Part shown: positions 16,295-25,661 of the stretch, piece by piece
How the letters are laid out: each line of letters begins with the position of its first letter
Numbering within the stretch: the first letter of the stretch is position 1
Assembly (NCBI GenBank): GCA_937120475.1
Contig: CAKZJV010000007.1
Location: forward strand, 2,558,068-2,622,067
DNA: 64,000 nt
Origin: an uncultured Cryomorphaceae bacterium
Lineage (GTDB): Bacteria; Bacteroidota; Bacteroidia; Flavobacteriales; Schleiferiaceae
Reading direction: 5' to 3'
Notes under the pieces: model-generated
The model's database searches: none
What the model was told of the DNA's origin: nothing
The model's input: the letters and a program-made list of their open reading frames with translations, nothing else
Position numbers and translations under genes: made by a program

Positions 16295-17610
16295 AATTCA
16301 AAGTCCAGGTTAACACCCAGCTTATGGGCAATTTGCCGATTCAGTTTTTTGCGAAGCTCCTGGATTTTAACATTGCGCAGTCCATCGTTGGCAAAAGCAT
16401 ACAACAACAGTGCTTTTCCTTCCTTTTCGGGAATTCCACGGGATTGCAGGTAGAAGAGGGCATCTTCATCCAACTGACCAATGGTACAACCGTGTGAGCA
16501 TTGTACGTCATCGGCATAAATTTCCAACTGGGGCTTAGTATCTATCGAGGCTTTGTCGGTGAGGAGAATATTATTATTTTCCTGGAACGCATTGGTCTTT
16601 TGGGCGTGTGGGTGAACCATCACCTTGCCGTTAAATACCCCGTGTGCCGAACCATCGTATATCCCTTTGTACAACTCATTGCTCAGGCAATTCGGGATTT
16701 TGTGATCCACCAGGGTATGGTGGTCGCAAAGCTGACCATCACCGATAATAGTAATCCCGTCCATATTGGTTTCGGTATGTTCGCCTTGCAGGAAAATGTT
16801 GAGGTTATTACGGATGAATTTGTTGCCAAAGGAAAAGGTGCCGATGGTAACATTGCTCTTTTCCTGTTGAATGACGGAAGTACTGTCGATGAGGGAAGCC
16901 TGCAGATTGTCGTTTTGCACTTTGTAGTAAAACAGGCGCGAGGCTTTGTGGGCAAAAATTTCCGTAGCTACATTAGTTAGCACGGGCAGTTCACTCAACG
17001 ATTGATGGCGCTCCACAATTTGTACCTCGGCATTTTCTTCCACCACCACCAGGTTGCGGGGTTGCATCATTACCTCCTTGTCCTGCCGGGTGGTAAAAAA
17101 GACCATTTCCACCGGCTTATCAGCCGTTTGTCCCTTTTTAATGCGGATAAAAGCACCTTCACGTGCAAAGGCGGTATTAATAGCGGCCAATGATTCTTCA
17201 GCAGGCAGCGCCTTATTGAAGTATTCCTCCAGCAGTTGAGGGTTTTTAGCCATCATGCTGTTGAAGGTGCAAACATCAAAACGGTCGTGGGTGGTTTCGC
17301 TTAACCACGAGCTGAAAACACCATCTACAAACACCAGTTTATAGGTGTCCATATCACTCAGGAAATAACGTTTTACGTCTTTAAAATCAATAGCGTTATC
17401 TCCTTTTTGAAAAATGCGATAGTCGTGTTTGAGGATAGGGTTGAGGTTGGTGTACTTCCACTCCTCATTCCTTTTGGTGGGAAACCCTTTTTCCTCAAAG
17501 GTTTTAAAAGCCTTCTGACGGATTTTGTGGATAGGCGTTTTAGCCTGTCCGTTCAAGTCGTTTTCAAATAGGATGAACGATGATTCTAACTTATCCTTGA
17601 GTTGCTCCAC
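16291..17610 (-). CDS. sufD: SufD, FeS scaffold complex subunit
   Basis: 439 residues, beta-helix core as in SufB. Conserved features include the RNEEWKYTNL segment near the N-terminus, the HPHAQKTNAFQENNNILL segment and the end DDVQCSHGCTIGQLDEDALFYLQSRGI, which holds the Cys/His residues of the SufB-SufD interface. SufD works with SufB and SufC to assemble iron-sulfur clusters. The start codon at 17610 is GTG (VEQLKDKL), with no ATG nearby upstream. Lies 13 bp after sufC. Confidence 0.95.
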   Translation of the reverse strand: MEQLKDKLESSFILFENDLNGQAKTPIHKIRQKAFKTFEEKGFPTKRNEEWKYTNLNPILKHDYRIFQKGDNAIDFKDVKRYFLSDMDTYKLVFVDGVFSSWLSETTHDRFDVCTFNSMMAKNPQLLEEYFNKALPAEESLAAINTAFAREGAFIRIKKGQTADKPVEMVFFTTRQDKEVMMQPRNLVVVEENAEVQIVERHQSLSELPVLTNVATEIFAHKASRLFYYKVQNDNLQASLIDSTSVIQQEKSNVTIGTFSFGNKFIRNNLNIFLQGEHTETNMDGITIIGDGQLCDHHTLVDHKIPNCLSNELYKGIYDGSAHGVFNGKVMVHPHAQKTNAFQENNNILLTDKASIDTKPQLEIYADDVQCSHGCTIGQLDEDALFYLQSRGIPEKEGKALLLYAFANDGLRNVKIQELRKKLNRQIAHKLGVNLDFEL

Positions 17611-17623
17611 GGTGTATGCTTTT

Positions 17624-18376
17624 TTAGTGGGTGCTGGCCTCTTTCAACCAGTCGTATCCTTTTTCTTCCAGTTCCAATGCCAGGTTTTTATCACCTGACC
17701 TTACAATTTTTCCCTTGTGCAGCACGTGTACCACATCCGGAACAATATGGTCCAGCAAGCGCTGGTAGTGGGTAATCACAATTACCGCGTTATTCTTGCT
17801 CCTTAGTTTGTTTACACCGTTGGCCACTATGCGCAGTGCATCAATGTCCAGGCCGGAATCCGTTTCATCCAAGATGGCCAGTTTAGGCTCAAGCATCGCC
17901 ATCTGGAAGATTTCATTGCGCTTTTTCTCACCTCCCGAAAACCCTTCGTTCAGGGAGCGGCTTAAAAAGCCTTTATCCATTTCCAACAGGGCCATCTTTT
18001 CACGCATTTTCTTAAGCATCTCATTGGCGGGCATAGGCTCCATACCCTGCGCCTTGCGGGTTTCGTTAATGGCTGTTTTAAGGAAGTTGGTTACGGTTAC
18101 CCCGGGAATTTCGATGGGGTACTGAAAGGACATGAAAATACCCTTGTGGGCTCTTTCGTCCGGTGACAGGTCCATAATGTCTTCCCCTTCAAAGTCGATA
18201 CGGCCCTGTGAAACTTCATACTCTTCACGACCGGCAATAACCGAGGAAAGGGTACTTTTTCCCGAACCATTGGGGCCCATTATGGCGTGTACTTCACCGG
18301 CCTTCACTTCCAGGTCAATTCCATTTAATATTTCAGTGCCGTCAATACCGGCATGGAGGTTATTTATTTTTAACAT
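17624..18376 (-). CDS. sufC: SufC ATPase
   Basis: 250 residues, ABC-type ATPase of the suf system. Walker A is GPNGSGKST; the signature region is SLNEGFSGGEKKRNEI, and Walker B with the extra Asp is LAILDETDSGLDID, the variant typical of SufC. The H-loop is VITHYQR. It binds SufB and SufD and powers cluster assembly. It begins shortly after the inserted four-helix-bundle gene. Confidence 0.97.
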   Translation of the reverse strand: MLKINNLHAGIDGTEILNGIDLEVKAGEVHAIMGPNGSGKSTLSSVIAGREEYEVSQGRIDFEGEDIMDLSPDERAHKGIFMSFQYPIEIPGVTVTNFLKTAINETRKAQGMEPMPANEMLKKMREKMALLEMDKGFLSRSLNEGFSGGEKKRNEIFQMAMLEPKLAILDETDSGLDIDALRIVANGVNKLRSKNNAVIVITHYQRLLDHIVPDVVHVLHKGKIVRSGDKNLALELEEKGYDWLKEASTH

Positions 18377-18385
18377 TATAAGGTT

Positions 18386-18832
18386 CTAATGTTTTAAGGG
18401 TTTAATGCTTAAAGCTTTTTTGCTTGTATATTCTTCTTGATCTTCTTTAAACTTCCAGCCGGGTAACTCCGTAGAAGCCAGGTAATTCATAAAGGAGCTG
18501 ATGCCTTTGCTCAGTAGCTTACAGGCAGCGAGCTTTGCTTCTAATTCGTCTTCAGATATGTAATCGCGATCGTAGATTCGGTATAGTTGAGAGCGAAATT
18601 CTCCCGCTGAGCCTTTGGCAATAGATAAAAAGTTTAAGAATTCTTTTTTGCCATTTCTTTCAAAGCCTTCAGCGATGTTATCCATAACGGAGCCTATTGA
18701 ACGGTCTGCCTGACCACATAATTTGAAATCCGAGCCAAGCGAGGTGCTCTTTTTTAGATGGTAAAACCAAAGAGATAACTCCCGGGCCTGTTGCCAAATC
18801 CTTAAATCTTCAAACGCCTCAATCTTACTCAC
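18386..18832 (-). CDS. Four-helix-bundle protein (23S rRNA intervening-sequence type) between sufB and sufC
   Basis: 148 residues. The pattern FEDLRIWQQARELSLWFYHL, then GSVMDNIAEGFERNGKKEFLNFLSIAKGSAGEFRSQL, matches the small four-helix-bundle family first seen in intervening sequences of 23S rRNA genes and common as isolated genes in Bacteroidota. The RRN-type helix surface is basic and nucleic-acid binding has been proposed for the family; function is unproven. The gene separates sufB from sufC, which are normally adjacent, and lies between AT-rich spacers of about 10 and 45 bp. An inserted gene is the simplest explanation. Confidence 0.9.
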   Translation of the reverse strand: MSKIEAFEDLRIWQQARELSLWFYHLKKSTSLGSDFKLCGQADRSIGSVMDNIAEGFERNGKKEFLNFLSIAKGSAGEFRSQLYRIYDRDYISEDELEAKLAACKLLSKGISSFMNYLASTELPGWKFKEDQEEYTSKKALSIKPLKH

Positions 18833-18877
18833 CTTAACTGCTTTACAACCTTTTTACATTAAAGCTTTACAACACAA

Positions 18878-20317
18878 TTAACCTACCGAGCCTTCCAGGC
18901 TAATTGCCAATAGCTTTTGTGCTTCCACGGCAAACTCCATAGGTAATTGGTTCAAAACATCTTTGCAGTATCCGTTTACAATCAGGGCGATGGCTTCCTC
19001 TTCACCAATACCACGTTGGTTGCAATAAAAAATCTGGTCTTCACCGATTTTGGAGGTGGTAGCCTCATGCTCCACTTTGGCGGTTTTATTCTTGGTTTCG
19101 ATGTAAGGGAAGGTGTGTGAGCCACAACTGCTACCCATCAAAAGGGAATCACATTGTGAAAAGTTGCGGGCATTCTCAGCTCGTGGGCCAATCTTCACCA
19201 GCCCACGATAGCTACCGTTGCTTTTGCCCGCACAAATACCCTTGCTGATGATGGTACTTTTAGTGTTTTTTCCCAGGTGGATCATCTTGGTTCCGGTATC
19301 CGCCTGCTGATAATTATTGGTAACGGCTACGGAGTAAAACTCGCCTACCGAATTTTCACCTTTCAAAATACAGGAAGGATATTTCCAGGTAACGGCTGAA
19401 CCGGTTTCCACCTGCGTCCAGGATATTTTGGCGTTGCGTTCGCAAATACCGCGCTTGGTTACGAAGTTATAAACGCCTCCTTTACCATTCTTATCACCCG
19501 GATACCAGTTTTGCACGGTGGAGTATTTAATTTCGGCATCGTCCAGGGCAATGAGCTCTACTACTGCGGCATGTAGTTGATTTTCATCACGCATAGGAGC
19601 GGTGCAACCTTCCAGGTAGCTAACGTAACTTGCCTCGTCAGCAATGAGCAAAGTACGTTCAAATTGCCCCGTACCAGCTTCATTAATGCGGAAGTAAGTA
19701 CTCAGCTCCATCGGGCATCGAACACCCTTGGGGATGTAGCAGAAAGAGCCATCGGTAAAAACGGCTGAGTTTAAGGCTGCGTAAAAATTGTCGGATTTGG
19801 GAACCACGGTACCAAGGTATTTCCGTACCAAATCGGGGTGTTCCTGTATAGCTTCCGAAATAGAACAAAAGATGATACCCAGTTCGGAGAGTTTTTCCTT
19901 AAAAGTGGTTTTTACCGAAACAGAATCCACTACTACGTCCATAGCTACTCCCGAAAGACGTTTTTGTTCGTCCAGGGAAATACCCAGCTTTTCAAAGGTT
20001 TTCAGCAATTCGGGATCTACCTCATCGAGGCTGTCCAGTTGTTTTTTCTTTTTGGGGGCTGCATAATAGGAGATAGCCTGAAAATCAGGCGATGAATAAT
20101 TCACATTCGCCCAGTTGGGCTCCTTCATTTTTTCCCATTTACGAAAAGCGTCCAACCGCCAATCGGTCATCCATTCCGGCTCGTTCTTTTTAGCGGAAAT
20201 AAAGCGGATGATTTCTTCATTGAGCCCGGGAGGGGCTTTATCCGATTCAATGTTGGTGTAAAATCCGTATTTATATTCCGATCCGGTTACTTCCTGTAAT
20301 AACTGTTCTTCGCTCAT
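18878..20317 (-). CDS. sufB: SufB, FeS scaffold complex subunit
   Basis: 479 residues from the ATG at 20317 ([20 protein letters not shown]). An upstream alternative at 20371 would overlap sufA by 25 bp and adds unlike residues, so it is rejected. Typical SufB segments include [50 protein letters not shown] and, near the end, [28 protein letters not shown]. The conserved cysteines used for cluster assembly and sulfur transfer are present. SufB is the scaffold on which clusters are built. Confidence 0.97.
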   Translation of the reverse strand: MSEEQLLQEVTGSEYKYGFYTNIESDKAPPGLNEEIIRFISAKKNEPEWMTDWRLDAFRKWEKMKEPNWANVNYSSPDFQAISYYAAPKKKKQLDSLDEVDPELLKTFEKLGISLDEQKRLSGVAMDVVVDSVSVKTTFKEKLSELGIIFCSISEAIQEHPDLVRKYLGTVVPKSDNFYAALNSAVFTDGSFCYIPKGVRCPMELSTYFRINEAGTGQFERTLLIADEASYVSYLEGCTAPMRDENQLHAAVVELIALDDAEIKYSTVQNWYPGDKNGKGGVYNFVTKRGICERNAKISWTQVETGSAVTWKYPSCILKGENSVGEFYSVAVTNNYQQADTGTKMIHLGKNTKSTIISKGICAGKSNGSYRGLVKIGPRAENARNFSQCDSLLMGSSCGSHTFPYIETKNKTAKVEHEATTSKIGEDQIFYCNQRGIGEEEAIALIVNGYCKDVLNQLPMEFAVEAQKLLAISLEGSVG

Positions 20318-20346
20318 GCTACTTCTTTCTTCTCTTTCTTTTGGAT

Positions 20347-20676
20347 TTATACGGCAAAACTCTCTCCACAACCGCAGGTGCGGGATGCATTGGGATTGTT
20401 GAAGCTGAAGCCTTTTCCATTTAAGCCACCGCTGTATTCCAGTGTGGTGCCAATCAGGTATAAAAAACTTTTTTTATCAATAAGTATGCGAACTCCCTGA
20501 TCTTCAAAAAGTTTATCGGTTTCTTTTATTTCCGTATCCAAATTGAGTTTATAGGAAAGACCGCTGCAACCACCGCTCGTCACTCCTACCCGAACGTAAG
20601 AGCTCTCCGGGGCATGACCTTCCTCCCGCATTAAAGCCTCCAGCTTACTTTTGGCTGAATCAGAAACCTTTATCAT
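20347..20676 (-). CDS. sufA: SufA/IscA-type iron-sulfur carrier
   Basis: 109 residues, A-type carrier. The three conserved cysteines are in GGCSG (about residue 35) and the C-terminal CGCGES pair. It accepts clusters from SufBCD and delivers them to target proteins. First gene of the suf operon, with a -7 box at 20703-20710. Starts at the ATG at 20676. Confidence 0.95.
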   Translation of the reverse strand: MIKVSDSAKSKLEALMREEGHAPESSYVRVGVTSGGCSGLSYKLNLDTEIKETDKLFEDQGVRILIDKKSFLYLIGTTLEYSGGLNGKGFSFNNPNASRTCGCGESFAV

Positions 20677-20702
20677 TTATTTGGAATTAGTATAAATAAA
20701 AG

Positions 20703-20710
20703 CAAAATTA
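20703..20710 (-). promoter_or_regulatory. -7 box TAATTTTG for the suf operon
   Basis: Perfect TAnnTTTG on the minus strand, 26 nt before the sufA ATG. The position 20 nt further upstream is ATG rather than TTG, so the -33 element is weak; regulation by another factor is possible. Confidence 0.5.
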
Positions 20711-20817
20711 CGAAATATGATTCAGGCTGCCATAGAAGTGTGGTTCTACCTATCAATGCATAAACTAAATGGATGGTGGCGTTGAAAAGATAAAGGTTTC
20801 CAGGGGTTTAATTCCTC

Positions 20818-20825
20818 TATCTTTG
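20818..20825 (+). promoter_or_regulatory. -7 box TATCTTTG for the repeat surface protein
   Basis: Perfect TAnnTTTG, 27 nt before the ATG at 20853. The -33 position is GG-TTTC rather than TTG. It lies in the 176-bp spacer shared with the divergent suf operon. Confidence 0.4.
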
Positions 20826-20852
20826 TAGATTAGGTGTAACCTTTCCCTGAAA

Positions 20853-23800
20853 ATGAGGGTCTTTAAACCGAAATACAAGCTTGCTTTTTTCCTGTTGCTG
20901 TTTTTTATGGGCGGCCCTAAATGGGTACTGGCTTGTGAGCCCAAAGTGAACCTGGGCGGACAAATTAGTTTTTGCTCCGGAAATTCACTCACCCTGAATG
21001 CCTCTTACCCTTCCTCGGTGTACTTCTGGAGTACGGGGGCTGTCACCCCGACAATTACCGTAACAACGTCCGGAACCTATTGGGTTTCAGTAACCAATAG
21101 TTGTGGTACTACTATGGACACCATCGAGGTGTTTGTGGATACACCGATTGACCCTCAACTGGGCAAGGATACTTCCTTTTGCAGCGGCTCCGGCCTGTGG
21201 CTCACCCCGGCTTATTCGCCTTCCTACCAATACACCTGGCAGGATGGAACCCGGGATTCGGTTTTCTACGTAAACCAGCCCGGAACTTACCACGTAACGA
21301 TCAATAACTCTTGTGGGGTTTTTCGGGATACTATTCAAATTAGCGAGGATTTGCCCGCCAACCTCAACCTGGGGGCGGATGTGGTGCGTTGCAGTTCCGG
21401 GCCGGCCACTCTCGATGCAGGTTGGCAGCCCTCACCCATACGGTGGAATAACGGGACCAGAGGTCGTTACCTCACCGTGCATACCGATGGAAAGTATTGG
21501 GCCACCATTAGCAATGCCTGCGGAAAATTTACCGATACGGTAGAGGTGTACTACTCTAAGGGGCCCAGCCTGAATTTAGGGGGCACCATACCACTTTGCA
21601 CCGGTGGTAGCATAACCCTCGATCCCAAAGCCGGTACCAAGCCGTCATACCTTTGGAGTACCGGTGCCCAAACACCTACGTTAACAGTAAGCAGCCCCGG
21701 GGTTTACTGGTTGAGGCTTACCGATGCCTGTGGTGTTTTTTACGATACGGTGAACGTGGTGGCCTCCGGCCCCGCCCAGGTGGACCTGGGTGCCGACACT
21801 ATTTTATGTGATGGGCATTGGTTATCACTGGATGCCGGATTTCCGGGCAGCACTTTTTTATGGAGCAACGGCTTCAGGTCGCAATCTATAACCGTAAATA
21901 AGGCAGGAGACTATTGGGTGGCGGTAAATAATGGATGTGGTTATCGCTATGACACTATCAGCATTACCGCGGTTTATCCACCTAAAGATACTATTCCGGA
22001 CACGTTGACCATTTGCCAAAACGGGACACGCACCATGAATGCGACCGATTGGGGCCCGGGTACCTCCTATACCTGGGACGATAATTCTCAAAACCAAACC
22101 AGGGTAATTCAAAGTACTGGAAAATACTGGGTTACCAGCTTTAACGCCTGTGGAAGCTACACGGATACTTTTAACGTAAAATACGACTTCCCTTATACCT
22201 TCAGCTTGGGCCCTGATACGATTCTTTGCGACACCAGCCTTACCTTATCTTTACCTTTTACTCCAACCCCTTATGATACGATTCATTGGTCCAACGGTAT
22301 AGATGATGAACCGGCTATTAAGGTGGGTAGTTCGGCTGTTTACTGGGTGGAGGTGAAAAACGCCTGCGGCAGCTTTTACGACACCATTGAAGTGATCTTT
22401 ACCAGACCACCAAATACGATAAAGGCCAGTACTAACAACTCTATATGCATCAATCAGGTAGAGCAGTTGTGGGTGGATTATCAACCTGGAACCTCGTATT
22501 TATGGAGCACCGGGGATACTACTTCTACAATCTCCATCACACAGGCCGGGGTATATTGGGTAGTGGTGGAAAATGCCTGCGGTATTTATGAGGATACTGT
22601 AAATATTGATATGGATTACCCCATAAACTTTGATCTTGGCCCTAACGATACCATTTGCGAGGGGCAGTTTAAAATCCTGAATCTCTCCTTTGCCCAGGCT
22701 GACTCCATTTGGTGGAACATCGGTTCCAACGATGCTGTGCTTCTTCCGGATACAGCCGGACTATATGTAGTGGAGCTGTACAATTCCTGTGGGAAATTTA
22801 CCGACAGCATTCGCCTTACGGTAAATTTATTGCCGGATAAACTATTGAAACCGGTTTCTTTTTGCCACGACACTTCTGTTGTGTTGAACGTGGCCCAACC
22901 TCAGGCCAAATCCTACCGATGGAATACCGGGGCGCAAACCTCCAGCATTACGGTTTCACAGGGAGGCTGGTACTATGTGGATATCACAAACGACTGTGCA
23001 ACGATAAGAGACTCCGTATTTGTATTGGAGCAGCATTACATTCCCGCCATTGACTTAGGAAAAGACACTATTTTTTGTGAGGGCTTGCTGGTTCTTGATC
23101 CGGGGTATTTTCCCGGAGCCACCTATACCTGGCAGGGCACTTTACGCAAGCGAACATTGAATGTTTTCCGCTCCGGAACCTACTTTGTAGAGGTCAAAAA
23201 CTCCTGCAATACCCAATGGGATACCATTAACGTATTGGTTACCGGCCCACCTAAATTAAGCCTGGGTACCGAAGTGCGCTTTTGTTACACCAATACTTTT
23301 ACCCTGGATGCTCATAACCCCGGTTGCGATTACCTGTGGAATACCGGAGCTCAAACCCGAACGATTAATGTAGATACCAGTGGTACCTACTGGTGCACCA
23401 TCAGTAACCGTTGCGGGACTCTTACTGATTCAGTGGATGTAATAGTGGAGTTTGATCTGGATGAACTGGATCTGGGGCCTGATACCATGATCTGTTCTGG
23501 TAATACTCTAACGCTCCATACCGGCTTTCCCGATCTTAAAACCATTTGGCAGGACGGTTCTGGAAATGAATCTTTTACCGTAGATCAAACCGGTTTGTAT
23601 TGGGTCAGGGTATTCAATACCTGCGGCCGTTGGGACGACAGCATTTTTGTGGAGGTAAGAGGAGTGCCGGAATTTGACCTGGGTCGTGATACGGGAATTT
23701 GTGCGGTAAACGGAGAGCTTTACCTGGAAGGCCCGGAAGGAATGCAACAGTATTTGTGGAGTGATGGAAGCCAGGAGAGGAGCACTACTTTCAAAGGCCC

Positions 23801-24575
23801 CGGAGAACACTGGCTCACCGTATTCAATGGGTGCTTTTTTTATACCGACACCATAAAGGCCGACCTGGAATATCCCCTGGTAATTGATTTAGGTCCCGAC
23901 AGCAGTTTTTGTGAAACCGAAAGCTACACATTGGATGCAGGGGAAAGGAGGTACCCCGTGTTATGGGAAGATGGCAGTTTCGGGCGTTACCGGCAGGTGA
24001 ATGAAAGCGGCACCTACATAGCCAGGGTAAAGAACAGTTGCGGAAATTTTTACGACACGGTACAGGTAGCTTTTCACGAAATTCTGGAGCCTGGCTTGGA
24101 AGATACGCTCATCTGCCGGGGTGATTTTGCCATAGCCGACCTGAGCGGGCTAGGTTATGATTTTGAGTGGTTTGATGGCTCCCGCCAGGAAAAAAGAAGG
24201 TTTTACTTTGAAGGGATTTACCCTTTAACCATTTACAATAAGTGTGGCACCTTTAACCGGGAATACGACATCACGGTATCCAATTGCGATTGTCCCCTCT
24301 TTATCCCCAACAGTTTTACGCCCAATGGTGACGGATTGAACGATGATTTTGGGGTGGGGCACAGTTGTATGCTGAAGGATTTCCGCCTGGAAATATTCGA
24401 CCGCTGGGGAATGCTGGTTTTCTCCACTTCGGACCCTGAAGTTCGCTGGGATGGTACTTTTAACGGAAGTAATTTGCAATCAGCAGTTTACTCCTTCAAG
24501 CTATACTACGAATGGAACGTTTACCAACTGGATCGTAATACCACCCGAACCGGAACCATTACCTTGCTGCGCTAG
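20853..24575 (+). CDS. Giant repeat surface protein with gliding-motility-associated (T9SS type B) C-terminal domain
   Basis: 1240 residues. Signal peptide about 1-27 (ending WVLAC). The mature protein is about 16 tandem repeats of roughly 70 residues, each running LGxDTxxC, then LDAG, YxWSTGxxTxxITVxxxGTYWVxVxNxCGxxxDTIxV. The two cysteines of each unit could form a disulfide. The end (CPLFIPNSFTPNGDG and following, about the last 95 residues) is the gliding-motility-associated C-terminal domain used as a T9SS type B sorting signal. It is likely exported to the cell surface as an adhesin or motility-linked fibre. Repeats have diverged (for example unit 10 lacks CG), so this is an old array. 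The function is inferred from architecture. Confidence 0.9.
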   Translation: MRVFKPKYKLAFFLLLFFMGGPKWVLACEPKVNLGGQISFCSGNSLTLNASYPSSVYFWSTGAVTPTITVTTSGTYWVSVTNSCGTTMDTIEVFVDTPIDPQLGKDTSFCSGSGLWLTPAYSPSYQYTWQDGTRDSVFYVNQPGTYHVTINNSCGVFRDTIQISEDLPANLNLGADVVRCSSGPATLDAGWQPSPIRWNNGTRGRYLTVHTDGKYWATISNACGKFTDTVEVYYSKGPSLNLGGTIPLCTGGSITLDPKAGTKPSYLWSTGAQTPTLTVSSPGVYWLRLTDACGVFYDTVNVVASGPAQVDLGADTILCDGHWLSLDAGFPGSTFLWSNGFRSQSITVNKAGDYWVAVNNGCGYRYDTISITAVYPPKDTIPDTLTICQNGTRTMNATDWGPGTSYTWDDNSQNQTRVIQSTGKYWVTSFNACGSYTDTFNVKYDFPYTFSLGPDTILCDTSLTLSLPFTPTPYDTIHWSNGIDDEPAIKVGSSAVYWVEVKNACGSFYDTIEVIFTRPPNTIKASTNNSICINQVEQLWVDYQPGTSYLWSTGDTTSTISITQAGVYWVVVENACGIYEDTVNIDMDYPINFDLGPNDTICEGQFKILNLSFAQADSIWWNIGSNDAVLLPDTAGLYVVELYNSCGKFTDSIRLTVNLLPDKLLKPVSFCHDTSVVLNVAQPQAKSYRWNTGAQTSSITVSQGGWYYVDITNDCATIRDSVFVLEQHYIPAIDLGKDTIFCEGLLVLDPGYFPGATYTWQGTLRKRTLNVFRSGTYFVEVKNSCNTQWDTINVLVTGPPKLSLGTEVRFCYTNTFTLDAHNPGCDYLWNTGAQTRTINVDTSGTYWCTISNRCGTLTDSVDVIVEFDLDELDLGPDTMICSGNTLTLHTGFPDLKTIWQDGSGNESFTVDQTGLYWVRVFNTCGRWDDSIFVEVRGVPEFDLGRDTGICAVNGELYLEGPEGMQQYLWSDGSQERSTTFKGPGEHWLTVFNGCFFYTDTIKADLEYPLVIDLGPDSSFCETESYTLDAGERRYPVLWEDGSFGRYRQVNESGTYIARVKNSCGNFYDTVQVAFHEILEPGLEDTLICRGDFAIADLSGLGYDFEWFDGSRQEKRRFYFEGIYPLTIYNKCGTFNREYDITVSNCDCPLFIPNSFTPNGDGLNDDFGVGHSCMLKDFRLEIFDRWGMLVFSTSDPEVRWDGTFNGSNLQSAVYSFKLYYEWNVYQLDRNTTRTGTITLLR

Positions 24576-24590
24576 CCCAATTGCTTTTGA

Positions 24591-24598
24591 TAATTTTG
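24591..24598 (+). promoter_or_regulatory. -7 box TAATTTTG 4 nt before thiL
   Basis: Perfect TAnnTTTG followed by CGGC and the thiL ATG at 24603. A TTG lies at 24564-24566, 24 nt upstream, slightly long. The distance implies transcription starting at or beside the ATG. Confidence 0.4.
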
Positions 24599-24602
24599 CG
24601 GC

Positions 24603-25658
24603 ATGAGCGAAAAACCCAATGAAGAGTTTACTCCTATTTCCGAACTGGGAGAGTTTGGACTGATCAACAAGCTTACTGAAAGGTTCCCCCTGCGGAATGC
24701 CTCCTCCATTAAAGGTGTTGGTGACGATGCAGCCGTGATTGAAGTGCTGGATAAACAAACCGTAATCACTACCGATATGCTGGTAGAAGGTGTGCATTTC
24801 GATTTTACCTACGTGCCGCCCCAGCACCTGGGTTATAAAGCGGTGGTGGTGAATCTTTCAGACATCTACGCCATGAACGCCCGGCCTACCCAGATAACGG
24901 TGAGCCTGGCCGTATCCAATAGGTTTAGCCTTGAGTTTATTGAAAAAATATACGAGGGAATACGCGCGGCTTGTAGCGTGTATGAGGTTGACCTGGTGGG
25001 AGGTGATACCACTTCCAGCTACTCCGGCTTAATGATTAGCATTACTGCCATTGGGCAGGCCGATGAAAAAGACATAGTTTATCGTAGCGGAGCCAAAGAA
25101 AACGATGTGCTGGTGGTATCCGGTGATTTGGGCGGTGCTTACATGGGTTTGCAGTTGTTGGAGCGCGAAAAGTCTGTTTTTGAATCCGATCAAAATATGC
25201 AGCCGCAATTGGAAGGCCATGAATATGTTTTACAGCGGCAACTCAAACCGGAAGCGCGCAAGGACGTACCTGAAATACTGGAAGCTTTAGGCGTAAAGCC
25301 AACGGCTATGATCGACATCTCCGATGGCCTGAGCTCCGAAATTTTACACCTCTGCAAACAATCGGGAGTGGGTATGCGCCTGCATGAAGATAAAATCCCC
25401 ATTGACCCGATGGTGTATAAGCTTTGCGAGGAGTTTGACCTGACCACCACAACGGTGGCCCTGAGTGGTGGTGAGGATTATGAGCTCCTGTTTACCATTG
25501 ATTTAGGCGATTACGAGAAAATAAAGGGAAACCCCAACTTTACGGCTATCGGTCATGTGGTTCCCGAGTCGGAAGGAGCCAATCTTTTTACCCGTGATGA
25601 TAAAGCCATACGCCTCACTGCCCAGGGTTGGGATGCGATGTTGCGCGCTGATCACTAG
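24603..25658 (+). CDS. thiL: Thiamine-monophosphate kinase
   Basis: 351 residues. ThiL phosphorylates thiamine monophosphate to the active cofactor thiamine diphosphate with ATP. Family motifs: ELGEFGLINKL near the start, GVGDDAAVIE (about 39-48), TTDMLVEGVHFDF, NLSDIYAMNARP, LVGGDTTSS, and a C-terminal DISDGLSSEIL and SGGEDYELLF. The glycine-rich and acidic motifs bind ATP and Mg. No other thiamine genes are adjacent. It ends 3 bp before the convergent hydrolase gene. Confidence 0.95.
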   Translation: MSEKPNEEFTPISELGEFGLINKLTERFPLRNASSIKGVGDDAAVIEVLDKQTVITTDMLVEGVHFDFTYVPPQHLGYKAVVVNLSDIYAMNARPTQITVSLAVSNRFSLEFIEKIYEGIRAACSVYEVDLVGGDTTSSYSGLMISITAIGQADEKDIVYRSGAKENDVLVVSGDLGGAYMGLQLLEREKSVFESDQNMQPQLEGHEYVLQRQLKPEARKDVPEILEALGVKPTAMIDISDGLSSEILHLCKQSGVGMRLHEDKIPIDPMVYKLCEEFDLTTTTVALSGGEDYELLFTIDLGDYEKIKGNPNFTAIGHVVPESEGANLFTRDDKAIRLTAQGWDAMLRADH

Positions 25659-25661
25659 TAT

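Noticed and set aside
20318-20371. Upstream sufB start
   Set aside because: It overlaps sufA and adds residues that do not resemble SufB; MSEEQLL at 20317 is better.
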